A DNA stretch of 64,000 bases, taken from contig NC_039359.1 in assembly GCF_003573695.1 (NCBI RefSeq), positions 122,643,849 to 122,707,848 of the forward strand, in the 5' to 3' direction. Of the stretch, positions 12,391 to 23,167 are shown one piece after another. The notes beneath the pieces were generated by a model. It searched no databases. It saw nothing but the letters and a program-made list of their open reading frames with translations, and was not told the origin of the DNA. Made by a program: the position numbers and the translations under genes. This DNA is from Papaver somniferum. Taxonomy: Eukaryota; Streptophyta; Magnoliopsida; Ranunculales; Papaveraceae. The stretch's first letter is position 1; the number at the start of each line of letters is the position of its first letter.

Positions 12391-14401
12391 ATATCAATAC
12401 GAAATATTCCAAGTCTACATCAAATGATTGTCTCACACAAATCATGTAAGATGTTACCAGGCGATTTTCACATGATCATCTTTTGACTTTCGTCAAGAAT
12501 ATAAGATGAACTTGGTTAAAGCGAAAGCTTACCAACACATATTTCGAGAAATATGTAAGCGAGTTAAACTCAGCTCAAAATATCAAATGTGTATAAACGA
12601 ATTCTATATAGTTATACGACTTTTATCTCAAATAAGAGATATAGTAGATAGACTTTGGAGTGATTGATGATTTCAAGTCTCCACATACCTTTTGTTGATG
12701 AAGTTCCACAAGCTCCCCTTAATAGTTCTTCATCTTTAATCGATGAACGCCGTGAAGTCTAAAGCTCAACTATACTTTCTATCCTAATTCGAGACTTAGC
12801 TATAAGTAGATTAGAAATCAAGACTTATAGTTTTGAAAACTAAACTTGACAAACAAGCTTAATATAGCAACGCTTGCGAGTTCGACCGAGCAGTGCTCTA
12901 ACAAGAATATTTTCATTAAATCCCCAGGAAGATATGAAGGAGAAAAATCATCTATTTTGTGCTCTTCATAGATCATCACGCTTTTCCTCTTGTTCGGCAT
13001 CACTGTATCTGAACTAAAACCTGAACCTAAAGGTTTGTTTAAAGATAAATTTGCATCGATAACAGAGTTCATAAGCTTCTTAAGCTTCTGAAAGTTGCAG
13101 AGAAATGAAGAAATAAGAGCTTCTAAAATTGAAGAGAAATGAATGCTCTAATTTGAACAAGTATAACGTCAAGGAAACTTTCACGGTTCATAAGCTAGAG
13201 TTAAAGAAATGAAGGTTTTGAAGAGAGTTACATGGGCACCTGCAAAAAAATATATGAGAAGGCTTAAAAATCTCAAAAGCTGCATTTTTCTTTATGGATC
13301 TCAAAAGCAAAGTATGGCTTTTCGGTCCTGAATGAATCAAGACTTTGGGGTCTATGACTTTGTGTAGTGTCTCGTGTGTAGAGCCGAACTTGGGTTTTGA
13401 AGGGCCTTGTGCGAACATGATCAGAAGGCTTTTTTATGATATTGCTTGGTTGTCAAGTTGTTTTAATACAATCAGGAAAGACATGAACAGTTGGGAAGCA
13501 TTGATGATGCAAAATGACTCGTTGAAAAGCGAAACAATGATAGTGAAGTCGATTTGGTAAGTAGCATTGCAAATTGTTTAATTAATTTTTAAAACGTGTT
13601 ATTCGTTGTTATAACTAATTTATCGATATTTAAACTGTAAAAACGAAAAACTCAAGAGGAATGACAAAGAATAAGAAATACGAGCTTCAAGCACGAAGTC
13701 TGTTTCGACATTTTCAGAAAGCTGAACCGATATAACCCTGATTTTTGAATGGATATCAAGTACCAAAGGAATCACCATACAATACTATTCAAATGTTTCT
13801 CAATAGTTTCCTTATTCTTCTTTAGAAAAAAACTTAAACCCTTAATCCAACACTAGCGGATCCCATCATGGTTTAATTGATATGAAGAAAAAAAATGATA
13901 GAATGGGTATCGAAAGAACAAAAGGAAACAGAAAGGCAACTCCAGATGCCGTATAATCATGAATTTCAGAATCCAACATGCAAGAATTTTTTAGAAAGCG
14001 TGAAAATAGTGGTATTGTTAAAATAGTATACCGTAATAAAATGGTTGTAGAAATGAAGAAAGGTGGTAAGGCGGTTTAATGCACACATGAGAGGAATCTT
14101 GGAAATGAACACGTCAAGGATGAATCATGCAAATACTGCTCTGGCAAGATGAATTTAATGAAATTCAAGCACAGAAAGCACAACAACGACCAACATGAGT
14201 TAACACTGATTGTGATAATGAGGAGAAATGCTATTTGACCAGTTCAATAACAACTGATTTCATGTGGTATATGATATGGCAGAAAGAGTTAGCTTTTTTC
14301 TATTGTCCATATCATCATAAAGTTAAGTTAAACAATTTTCATTACAATACCTCCCTATTCGATGACTTATGTTCATTTTTTTCCTCGGAGGAATAACGTA
14401 A

Positions 14402-14500
14402 CTTCCCCATCATAGTTCTATTACTACGAGTATCGTTAGTGTTATCATCATTTCCCCTTCGTAGTTCTATTACTACGGTTATCATTAGTGTTATCATCGT
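14402..14500. repeat. Two-copy 49-bp tandem repeat
   Basis: Two adjacent units share TAGTTCTATTACTACG and TTAGTGTTATCATC with a few differences. Confidence 0.7.
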
Positions 14501-14558
14501 TATGATATTACTTAAAACTCATCGGATTTGCACGAAAAAGGGAATAATTTTTCTGACC

Positions 14559-14760
14559 CTTGATTTGTCCGAACACTTTTTAATGTTTGATGATTGAAAT
14601 GCATTTTAGGGCATACTTCCTAATCCTTGATTTATTCAAACACTTTTCGATGACTGATGATTGGAATACAATCTAGGGCATACTTTTCATAACTCTTGAT
14701 TTGTTCAGTTAAAAACAATATTCGATCTGTAATTGATGATTGAAATACAATTTTGAAACA
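14559..14760. repeat. Three-copy tandem repeat, period 67-69 bp
   Basis: Units begin CTTGATTT at 14559, 14626 and 14695 and share CACTTTT, TGATGATTG and (in the first two) AGGGCATACTT. The third unit is the most diverged. Confidence 0.7.
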
Positions 14761-15402
14761 CTAAATTTTTCGTGTCTATTACATACTCTGATTTAGATTA
14801 GAGTTTTTATATATATCAAAATTATTACAAGATTTTTACGAAACCTTCTTTATAGTTAGCCAATTCAATGGAAGATTTAGAGCAAAAAAAATCAAAATTT
14901 CTTAAGTAAGTAAACTAAATTTTTTTTTTTTCCTTTATCTTTAATTTAATGACGTGGTTGGATGAGTAATCACCAATTCCTACCATTTCAGTTGCCACAT
15001 GCGATTAACTGTTAACTAGCTGTTATTCAGCTGGTCACCTAGCAGATTTGATCATGATACTTAGATGATGATATCAATAATGTCACTACGCTGGTTTATT
15101 TAATAACTTTAAATTCTGGCTGTAATAATTAGTTTGAGTTTCAATGTAACCCCTTAGTTTTAAATTCAAAGTGATTCTTAGTTTGTCTCAACTTGATACG
15201 ATAAATTCTTTTCTCACGATAAGAAAATGATTTGACCATCCACGCGGACGGTAACCTTTGGATGGTGATTCAAATGGTCGAACACCTAACCCTCATGCCC
15301 GTAACTAGCCGATCTTCGGCACTCAAAATATCATATAATCTGGCCCCGTTCGGTTAATAAGAAAGACTCGGGATAGAAATAGGAGTCCAGAGACCGAGAG
15401 AT

Positions 15403-16764
15403 ATGGCGTCAATTCGAACAAATGGCCTCATACGTTCTTCATCTTCTCAAAACCCTAGTTTGAATCTTAATCCCCCTCATCATCATCATCTAATATCCTC
15501 TTCTTCTTCTTCATTTCAATTTCCCCCAAATCCATTCTCTTCTTCACTTCGCCTCTCTCTATCATCAAAAACTGAAGCAAAAATCAACAGAAGGTTAGGG
15601 TTTTACAAAAACCCTCCTCCCATTTCTTCTTCATTTAACGAAGATAATCAAACACAGTACCCTAAACCTACTGAAATCCCATGGAGTAAAGAACTTGCAA
15701 ACACTGTTCATCTTATTGGTAACGTTGGTAATCCGGTTCAAATCAAGTACCTTGATTCTGGTAAAGTTCTTGCTTGGACTAGTCTTGCTGTCAGAAGATC
15801 TCCCACTGAAACTACCTGGTAAAATCTTATCTATCCCCTCTCTTGATTTCGGTTTTTGGGGTTTAGGGTTTTGGAAAGTTTATAATAAGCTAACAAGTTG
15901 TGTTGTTTGCAGGTTTAATTTGACATTCTGGAATGAATTAGCCCATATTGCAAATCAGCATGTAGAGAAAGGACAGCGGTTGTATGTTACTGGAAATATT
16001 GTATCAAATACTGTTGAGAAAGATGATGGAAATAAACAGACTTACTATAAGGTTTGTTGCTTCATTGAAATCGAAAATTTTTGTAAAAATTATTGTTGCG
16101 GAAATGGGTTTTAAGTTTTATTGCTTGTCTTTGAAATTATAGGTGGTTGTTGGAGAGTTGAATTTTGTCGAGAAAATTGTCACTCCAGGAAATTCTTCAT
16201 CTTATGAGCGTGAGCCAAGTCCTATGATAACAGGTTATTTTTAACTTTGGGTTCGGTGTAATTTGAGTTTGGTGGTGTTAGATTTCAGATGGAAGTTTTA
16301 TTTATTTTATACTCTGTGGTTTTGCAGCTGGACAGGGTGGAAATTATGCTGGTAAGAGTGGGACTTCAACACAAGAGCTTTGGCAAGCCTTCTTTGCAAA
16401 CCCTGTTGACTGGTGGGATAACAGGAAAAACAAGGTAACATGTCGATCTGGAACTTAGGCTACTAGAACAAGATATATGGAAATGTATTCATGGGTTTTC
16501 TTGTTATTCTGATTATGAGGACCACATGCCAGCATTTAGCTTTTAGCTTGATAATTAGAGCTTGCCCTCTATTTGCAGAGGACTCCCAAGCATCCAGACT
16601 TCAAACATAAGCATACTGGAGAAGCATTATGGGTTGACGCCAAGTACAACCCACCATGGGTGAAGTCTCAGTTGGCAATACTGGACACTACAATGGCCTC
16701 ACATCGTACTAACGAAGATAGCAGTGTTAGATATATGTCCAGTGATGAGTTGACACTTTTCTAG
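15403..16764 (+). CDS. Organellar single-stranded DNA-binding protein, OSB family
   Basis: Five exons with GT-AG introns join in frame: 15403-15818, 15913-16051, 16143-16233, 16328-16434 and 16579-16764, giving 312 residues. Residues 1 to about 100 are Ser- and Arg-rich, like a plastid or mitochondrial transit peptide. Residues about 105-205 form an SSB-like OB fold (VHLIGNVGNPVQIKYLDSGK, FNLTFWNELAHIA, GQRLYVTGNI). Residues about 232-283 form the plant PDF motif (ELWQAFFANPVDWWDNRKNK, then HPDFKHKHTGEALW and PPWVKSQL). This OB-plus-PDF arrangement defines OSB proteins, which bind ssDNA in organelles and restrain recombination of organelle DNA. There is a single PDF copy. Some family members have two or three, so this is the OSB1-like layout, but I do not assign the paralogue. 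The start is the first ATG; AAACCCTAG lies in the early coding sequence. Confidence 0.93.
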
Positions 16765-17150
16765 TTGTTGCTTTAACAAATTCTTGTATGTTAAGAATCG
16801 ACTCATTAGCCCATCACCAGCTTTTTAGAAAAAAGATCTTTAGAGTGGTTTAGTGTATCTGCATTCATGTTCTAAATTGTTCAATATTTATCTAGCTCAC
16901 GTAAAACTCTGCTTCTGTTCAGTTACACCTTTAATGTTCTCGGATTTTCTCTAATATATCATAATTTTTATCTGGAAGATGAGTTGTCAGTGCTATTAAA
17001 GACCTGTTACTTTGAAGTATTGAGCAAAGATTTGTTTCTATTTACATATACTTGACCTGGCTGCTTAATTTTGAGGCTTTAATTATTCAAAAGAATAGAG
17101 AGAGAAAATACAACAGGTGGTGCTTTGGTGCAGCTTGTGGGAATTTATCT
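16765..17150. other. Short intergenic spacer, OSB to PPR
   Basis: About 390 bp separate the OSB stop from the chosen PPR start on the same strand. This is AT-rich DNA that must hold the OSB 3' UTR and the PPR 5' UTR. No poly(A) signal or promoter box stands out. Confidence 0.5.
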
Positions 17151-18977
17151 ATGTTTCGTTACAGATATGGCTGGCGCCTCTTCACATCTGTATCACCCCC
17201 CAGCAAAAGCAGCTGGGATCCAACTGTGTCCCTCACTCTCAGCCATCCAACCCTTGTTCTGCTTGAAAAATGCAGAACTAGAAATCACTTTAAACAGATC
17301 TTGGCTCAAATGATAAGGATCCGTCTGGTTACAGAGACGTTTCCCATGAGTAGACTTCTTCTGTTCTCAGCAGTCTCATATCCAGAAAATTTGGACATCG
17401 CCAGAATCCTATTTGATCACTATACTCCAAGGCCGAATCTCTTCATTTACAACACCATGATCTCTGCTCTATCATTCTCATCAACTCAAACATTTTCCCT
17501 ATACAACTCAATGCTTCGATCTTACTTATCTCCAGATGAAAAGACTCTCATTTCCCTCATCAAAGGCTCAAATTATTTGTCAGAAGGTAAGCAAATCCAT
17601 TGCCATGCCATCGTGACAGGGTTATCATCCTGTGGTTATTTCCTTAATTCACTCATCAAGATGTATTCCGAGCATGGACAAATGGCTCTAGCAGATCAGG
17701 TCTTTCAGCAGGTGCCTCAACTAGATACTATTTCGTTCAATATCATGATTGCTGGATATGTTTGGAACTCATGTAGCCTAAAAGCGCTTGATCTGCTCCA
17801 TGACATGGTAAGCGCAGGCCTCAGTCCAGACGATTTCACGATGGTGAGTCTCCTCATGTCATGTGGGAGACTGAGAAATATACACTTGGGGAACTCGGTT
17901 CATGCATGGATTTTGCGGAGGACGGTTTGTGGTTTCAGTTCAGTTCTAAGTAATGCACTTCTTGATATGTACGTCAAATGTGGGAATTTGGTTCTTGCTC
18001 GCAGGGTTTTTGATGCATCTCCGAAGAAGGATACTGTATCATGGAACACGGTAATTGCGGGGTATGTCAAGGTTGGAGAAGTGGAAGTTGCTCATGGTCT
18101 TTTTGATGAAATGCCTGTTAGAGATCTTGTTTCCTGGAATTCCATTATAGCTGGATATGCACAGAGAGGAAACTTGCCAACTCTGATGGATATGTTTAAT
18201 GATATGATTTTCCAGAAAGTTGTACCTGACAAGTTTACAATTGTTAGCTTGGTCTGCTCTGCTGCGAAAGCAAGTTCCCTAGGTCAAGGGAGGTGGGTTC
18301 ATGGGTGGATTGTTAGAAGGCAGATGAAATTAGATGCATTTCTGGGTTCCGCACTGGTAGACATGTATTGCAAGTGTGGTGGTATTGAAGCGGCTCTTGC
18401 GGTTTACAAAATGGTTACTGTAAAGGATGTTACTCTGTGGACTTCTATGATTGCAGGGTTTGGGTCTCATGGCTATGGGAAACAAGCTTTGGAATATTTT
18501 TGTAAAATGCAGGAAAATCTAAAACCTAATCAGGTGACTTTTGTGGCTATTCTCACAGCTTGCAGTCACAGTGGGATGGTGGATGAGGGTTTACGGATTT
18601 TCAACACCATGAAGGAAAACTATGGTATTGAACCAGGGGTGGAGCACTATGGTTGTCTCATTGATCTTCTAGCACGCGCAGGTAAGCTTTCTGAGGCAAA
18701 ACGCGTAATTGACAATATGACGATGAAGCCGAGTAGGTCCATTTGGGGAGCAATGTTAAATGCTAGTCAAGCTCATGGAAATGTCGAGATGGCAGAAGCT
18801 GCTTCAATGGAATTGTTAAAGCTTGAGCCAGAGAAAGAGGGTGGCTATATTCTGTTGTCCAATATGTACGCAGCTGATGGGAATTGGGGTCATTCAAACA
18901 AGATCAGAGAAACAATGGGAAACCGAGGATTGAAAAAGACAGCTGGTTGCAGTAAGCTGGTGGTAGGTGGGCGATAA
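17151..18977 (+). CDS. Pentatricopeptide repeat protein, PLS class, E subgroup
   Basis: A single intronless ORF encodes 608 residues from ATG 17151 (MFRYRYGWRLFTSVSPP), an Arg-rich, amphipathic start like a mitochondrial presequence. The frame is open upstream to ATG 17052 (641 residues), but that extension does not look like a targeting sequence. PPR motifs run through most of the protein, with P, L and S types alternating: NLFIYNTMISAL, DTISFNIMIAGYV, DTVSWNTVIAGYVK, DLVSWNSIIAGYAQ, DVTLWTSMIAGFGSHG. The C-terminus has an E domain (SIWGAMLNASQAHGN, YILLSNMYAADGNW) and stops after KKTAGCSKLVV with no DYW domain. Such proteins bind organelle RNA in a sequence-specific way, and E-type members often act in C-to-U editing with a DYW partner in trans. 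The target RNA cannot be read from here. Confidence 0.94.
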   Translation: MFRYRYGWRLFTSVSPPSKSSWDPTVSLTLSHPTLVLLEKCRTRNHFKQILAQMIRIRLVTETFPMSRLLLFSAVSYPENLDIARILFDHYTPRPNLFIYNTMISALSFSSTQTFSLYNSMLRSYLSPDEKTLISLIKGSNYLSEGKQIHCHAIVTGLSSCGYFLNSLIKMYSEHGQMALADQVFQQVPQLDTISFNIMIAGYVWNSCSLKALDLLHDMVSAGLSPDDFTMVSLLMSCGRLRNIHLGNSVHAWILRRTVCGFSSVLSNALLDMYVKCGNLVLARRVFDASPKKDTVSWNTVIAGYVKVGEVEVAHGLFDEMPVRDLVSWNSIIAGYAQRGNLPTLMDMFNDMIFQKVVPDKFTIVSLVCSAAKASSLGQGRWVHGWIVRRQMKLDAFLGSALVDMYCKCGGIEAALAVYKMVTVKDVTLWTSMIAGFGSHGYGKQALEYFCKMQENLKPNQVTFVAILTACSHSGMVDEGLRIFNTMKENYGIEPGVEHYGCLIDLLARAGKLSEAKRVIDNMTMKPSRSIWGAMLNASQAHGNVEMAEAASMELLKLEPEKEGGYILLSNMYAADGNWGHSNKIRETMGNRGLKKTAGCSKLVVGGR

Positions 18978-18992
18978 ATATGATTAGCTTGA

Positions 18993-19334
18993 ACCAGTAT
19001 TGGTACGAATTCTTTTTGTGCATTTGCTGTGAATCTTGCCGTGTTTTTGCTCGTGGGAAAAACTTCTGCACTTACTATGAATGTAGCTGGAGTTGTCAAG
19101 GATTGGTTGTTGATTGCATTTTCGTGGTCAGTGATTAGAGATACAGTGACACCCATAAATTTGGTTGGTTATGGAGTTGCATTTTTGGGTGTTTGTTATT
19201 ATGATGCTGCGAAATTGAAAGCTTTGAAGGCGAAAGAAGAACAGAAGAAGCCTCCACCTGAGGATGAGGAGGCTGGGAAATTGTTAGAGGAGACAGATGG
19301 AGAGAGAGTTGCAGAGAAGACTGAGACAATTTAA
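18993..19334 (+). pseudogene. 3' fragment of a nucleotide-sugar/sugar-phosphate transporter
   Basis: The frame runs from about 18993 to TAA 19332-19334. It reads [20 protein letters not shown], then [20 protein letters not shown] and [20 protein letters not shown], ending in a charged Lys/Glu tail ([20 protein letters not shown]). This is the C-terminal third of the plant triose-phosphate-translocator/nucleotide-sugar-transporter family (type At2g25520/At5g25400): the last two or three membrane spans and the cytosolic tail. A TGA lies immediately upstream in frame and the fragment starts 15 bp after the PPR stop codon. As I recall, close relatives are intronless and about 350 residues long. 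I read it as a truncated copy, probably transcribed as the PPR 3' UTR. An exon of a larger gene is possible because a CCAG acceptor lies at 18994-18997. Confidence 0.75.
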
Positions 19335-20208
19335 AGAAGAAGAATAAGAGGAGCGAAGAAAAGAAAATGTGGCCGTGTTTCTAGCTCAAACGCATAGGCA
19401 GAGCTATCTGGTTTTGATATGTTTTAGTAGGTAGTTGTAACTTTGTGTTCAGTTTGGCTGTCGGTTTGCAGATTCAATTCACTAGATAACACACTTTTAG
19501 GTAATATCTGGCACTTTAAAAGCTGTTATCAGAGAGACCCATTTTTTGTTCAATGGTTCTAGAGGGACTGAGAAAAATAAACATTAGCAAAACTGACAAG
19601 ACACATGGTTAATATTTTCTGATAGTCATTTCCAGTTTTACTTTGCTAGCCTGGTCATACCAGATTTTTAACCTTAGCTTTTAAAATCTGTAATGCTGAA
19701 CGCCATTTCTAATGACGCTCAGCATTGGACATTTTTGACAAATTAAGTGCGATTTCTCAAGACGCTCAGCATGAAGAGAAATCATGCTTTAGGTTGGATT
19801 CCAAACCATTTTTCTACCTACTAGGTTGGGAGTGGGACCAGTTACAGTACCGAGGAGGGAAGGGGATGAAGAGATGCGCAAGCATAGTATGCAGTTTAGG
19901 GGAGAAAAACAGTGTGCATAAAGTTCGAAGAAAGAAAATAGTACCCTGGCAAACCTGATCAAAAACAGCATCCAATGACCTGACAGATTCACCACAAAAA
20001 ATTCACAAAATGTAGAACTGAAAATAAGAATCCAACACATGTTTTTCTTTTGAATGGGATTTTTCTTTCTATGAGAGTGAAATCCAATAAATAATTGTAC
20101 TGAAAAACTTACAACAAGAATTCTTGCAATGTCTTTCAGACCTTGTACATGACCTGTATTGTTTTCTATCTTGAACCCCGTAGGCATATATGAACTTATT
20201 CTTAAATC
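19335..20208. other. Intergenic region between convergent genes
   Basis: No gene is supported. A GACGCTCAGCAT motif occurs twice (about 19715 and 19760), with a near inverted copy ATGCTGAACGCC at about 19692. These could fold as a hairpin. The region must hold the 3' UTR of the minus-strand ATL gene. Confidence 0.5.
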
Positions 20209-21291
20209 TTACAATGGGAGAGTATCCAAATTCCTTGATGATGATCTTCCATGTCTGGTACCAAACAAGAATCTTCCACCCGAAGAAGTCGAGCGTTTCA
20301 TCGTGACCGGACTCATAACACAATGCAGCACCTTGCTTCTAGTGTGAATCAACTTGTTAGCTGTTGAACCCACATTTTGTTTTCTCGACGAGGATGATTC
20401 AGTACCCTCTTGAAATCCTCCATGTTCTTCGGTTATATGAGAATCGTGATGACAATGCTCATCTTGATTATCACACAAAATGTCTGCAATAGAAAGACGA
20501 TCTCCTCGAGACATATTCCCCATTGATATTGACCTTCTAATTTGTTGAACTCCTGCCTCATCTCTAATCTCAATGATTGTATCATTGTTATTTTCCTCCG
20601 AGTCTCCAACAACACTCGCCGAAGAACTAACGTTTCGATTACCATTACCACTACTCCTTTCCAGTTCTTCTCCTTGTTCGCATACTTGCGAACTATCATC
20701 TTGAACTGAAGGCAGTGGCGCAGGACTAGTACATACAATGTTAGCCCTGCACAGCGGGCAATTCGCGTGCGACTTAAGCCATGTATCGATACACGAAAGA
20801 TGAAAAGCATGACTACATTTCGGCAAAAGCCTTAAACTCTCATTCTCCTGGAATTCACTTAAACACACAGAACAATCCGTTCCGTCGATAAATCCATCTT
20901 TTTTCGAGTACTTACAAACAGTTATCGTCTTAATTAACGCCTCGTCTAATCCGGTATTCGGAATCTGCCACGGTTCTTGATTATTCTCATTCGACTCATT
21001 ATTGTTGTCACTGTTTGTTCTTGAACTAGATGAACCCAAATTCCCACAATACTTAGAAATTACAGTATAATAACTAACAATAAGGAAAGCACTAGCTAGT
21101 ATACCGATAATCGCGATGACTAACGGGGAGAAATTTGTACCGGAGGAATCGTCGTCGGAGAATCCGAACGGTGGTGGTGGTGGGAATATTATGTAACACC
21201 ATTGAGGACAACTGAAACTACAAAATCCCTGTGAACAATCTCTAACATTTTCATAAGGTACCAAACCTTGTGGTGGTCCAACTGAACCCAT
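20209..21291 (-). CDS. ATL-type RING-H2 E3 ubiquitin ligase
   Basis: An intronless ORF of 360 residues, typical for the ATL family. Residues about 55-75 form a membrane span ([20 protein letters not shown]). A GLD motif lies at 114-116 (NTGLDEALI). A canonical RING-H2 domain spans 140-181, with ligands C140, C143, C159, H161, H164, C167, C178 and C181 and the spacing C-x2-C-x15-C-x-H-x2-H-x2-C-x10-C-x2-C. A Trp (IDTWLKSH) sits where the E2 contact is expected. The N-terminus has a Cys-rich stretch and a Pro run ([11 protein letters not shown]). The C-terminal half is Ser- and acid-rich. These membrane-anchored ligases pass ubiquitin from an E2 to substrates, often in stress or defence responses. 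The length and Cys-rich N-terminus fit the ATL51-54 group. The substrate is unknown. Confidence 0.95.
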   Translation of the reverse strand: MGSVGPPQGLVPYENVRDCSQGFCSFSCPQWCYIIFPPPPPFGFSDDDSSGTNFSPLVIAIIGILASAFLIVSYYTVISKYCGNLGSSSSRTNSDNNNESNENNQEPWQIPNTGLDEALIKTITVCKYSKKDGFIDGTDCSVCLSEFQENESLRLLPKCSHAFHLSCIDTWLKSHANCPLCRANIVCTSPAPLPSVQDDSSQVCEQGEELERSSGNGNRNVSSSASVVGDSEENNNDTIIEIRDEAGVQQIRRSISMGNMSRGDRLSIADILCDNQDEHCHHDSHITEEHGGFQEGTESSSSRKQNVGSTANKLIHTRSKVLHCVMSPVTMKRSTSSGGRFLFGTRHGRSSSRNLDTLPL

Positions 21292-23160
21292 ATTTTCCCT
21301 AGCTACTCCTTCATAAATCGGAAGAAATAACTTGAAATTGGCAAAAACAAAATAAAAACTTTCAAGACTAGAGGAAAAAAAATGTAATTATGGTAATTTT
21401 TGATGTACCTGAAATTAAGATGGGAGAAGTGAACCCTGTTTTTGGTAAAGAGTACTTGAATCCTTTTCTGTGGTTTATGATGATTGTAGCAGAAAAATGA
21501 GAGCAGAGGGTTCTTGAAGGAAGAGAGAGAGGTGTAAAAGAAGGGAGTTGGGGGGCTTAGATGGAAAGCAAAGCAAAGGGAATGGTGGTAATAGAAATGA
21601 GTGACTGTTTTTTATTCTTTCTTTGTTGTCCTAGTTTGATGATCACTTTATCTTTTATTGTTGTTGCTTTGTATTTCTTTTTCTTCTTGAAAGAGATGGA
21701 TAGATGTTGACTAAAAAGAGAGATTGGTTGTGTTTTCATCAAAGTAATCAAATGCTTGTATTATTTTTGAAGCTAGTGTAGGTAAGCTGTTGCTACCCAT
21801 ACCCATAGTGTTTTAGCAACTGCTCATTTTTATGCTTCAAAAAGAGAGAAAAAAAAGATGGTAAGCAGTCTACAATCTACATTGCATAGCCAATTGACCC
21901 TGCTTTTTTGTGGTATCAAGATGTAGGGATGCTACCAGAGTGTTTGGATTTCTTCTACGGAAGCAGGAATTCAGAACCAAAAACATTTTGTTTAGTAAAA
22001 TAATAGTATTTTATTATTTTTGTAGAAGTTATTTGGGGTAATTTGCATTACCTCCTTACGGAAATAAAATTAGCAAAACCTCCTCTTGTCAATAATTCCA
22101 TCTATTCAAAATTAGCTGACTAGCACTAACTTACACGTGGTATCTATCGATCAACACCGGAGCAAAAGGTTCCTCTAAAGAAAAAAAAAAAAAAAAGGAT
22201 ATCGTATTGTTGTCCTTGGATTAAAGATATTGGATTGTGGGGTTATCATTAAATTAGTGAGTATCCATCAAAGCAGTAGCTTTCAGAGTGATGAGTAGAT
22301 GACTCTGCTGTGTAGGGGAGAACTTATTCTCTTTCTTTCTCTATCCAACCGACTAACCAAACCCCAACAAATTGCCACCATACCGCACCAAAGGCTCCAA
22401 ACGTCGTTTGCCTACTTTTTCCTTTTCTTTTGTTTTCTTACCAACTAAACCTTCGCTATAAGGTTCCGAACCAACTAAAACTGTTGTACTTGTTAAAAAA
22501 TTCTAAAACTGGCGTGAGATATCACGATGCTAGGACTTATAATACTAATACCTCCCTTTCAAAAAAAAAATTAAGCTGATTTTATGGGCAAATTACACAC
22601 GAAACCATTCCATTATTTTAAAATAGAGAGAGTAATTTTAACCAGTATTCTGATATCATTATGAAACATGGTTGATGATATTAACCTGAGTTCGGAACTT
22701 TCATCGCCACCAAATACTTTATCTATAAAAAGAGACATCAATATTTAAAGAACGGCATAATTCTAATCAAAACTTGACTATAATTGAGGTGCACCCTTAA
22801 TTGGGAAATTCATGTTTTTTATTTATAGTTTGGAACAATAATTTTGGGCTACATCCTTAACTTCTTATAAAAAATTATTCTTAGCAATTACGGGTTCAAA
22901 CCCCAACCTCCGTAGTGAGAGGAAGCATGCCAGCCATCAGACCACTCGATGGTTGGCAAGGGAAATTCATGTGAGAAAGAAAACCATCTACGAGTCCACA
23001 AGACGTCGACCAGAAAATTAAGTGAATTAGGGAACTCAACTACAACAAAGGGGAGTTAAGAAGTCGTCATATTTTTTTGATAAGCGAAATAGTTTTCTGA
23101 TCGAGACGCGACAGCACAATCCAGCAATATCAATCAACTCTGCGATGCGAGAAATGCCAA
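21292..23160. other. Intergenic region upstream of the ATL gene
   Basis: It includes the ATL promoter and 5' UTR and long A/T runs (for example 22181-22196). No gene is supported. At about 22891 GGGTTCAAACCCCA resembles an RNA polymerase III B box, as in a SINE or tRNA relic, but no A box or tRNA fold was found. Confidence 0.4.
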
Positions 23161-23167
23161 CCTAACA

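Larger units (their letters stand above)
9136..12903 (-). mobile_element. Solo LTR, family A (with nested insertion)
   Basis: The minus strand begins TGTTAGAGCACTGCTCGGTC at 12903 and ends CTCCCGTTTTTTCA at 9136. The flanking 5-mers AGAAC (9131-9135) and AGAAT (12904-12908) form a target duplication with one mismatch. Without the nested B LTR it is about 2.37 kb. A conserved TATATAA box lies near 10269-10276 (minus strand). There is no internal region, so it is a solo LTR left by LTR-LTR recombination. Confidence 0.88.
9110..13072 (-). pseudogene. Small exon interrupted by a family A solo LTR
   Basis: On the minus strand an ORF opens at ATG 13072 (MNSVIDANLSL) and contains MPNKRKSVMIYEEHKIDDF and SYLPGDLM before reaching the LTR at 12903. 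If the LTR and one copy of the target duplication are removed, the frame continues for about 8 codons to 9110, where GTAAGT forms a strong splice donor. Alternatively, with a 1-nt shift just after LPGDLM, the text reads ENILTRL, which resembles the start of an F-box (LPxDLxxxILxRL). Either way the exon is broken by the insertion. The F-box reading is tentative. Confidence 0.35.
13073..15402. other. Intergenic region upstream of the OSB gene
   Basis: No gene is supported. Small ORFs such as 13345-13560 (71 codons) show no recognisable family and no composition bias. The stretch contains two short tandem arrays, annotated separately, and the putative OSB promoter. The last 100 bp show no clear TATA box. 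Confidence 0.5.

Noticed and set aside
13345..13560. 71-codon plus-strand ORF
   Set aside because: Nothing in the translation suggests a family; length within chance expectation for 64 kb.
19789..20187. 132-codon minus-strand ORF downstream of the ATL gene
   Set aside because: AT-rich 3' flanking sequence with no recognisable domain or codon bias.
22885..22905. Possible SINE or tRNA gene at GGGTTCAAACCCCA
   Set aside because: Only a B-box-like match; no A box, cloverleaf, poly-A tail or flanking duplication was found.
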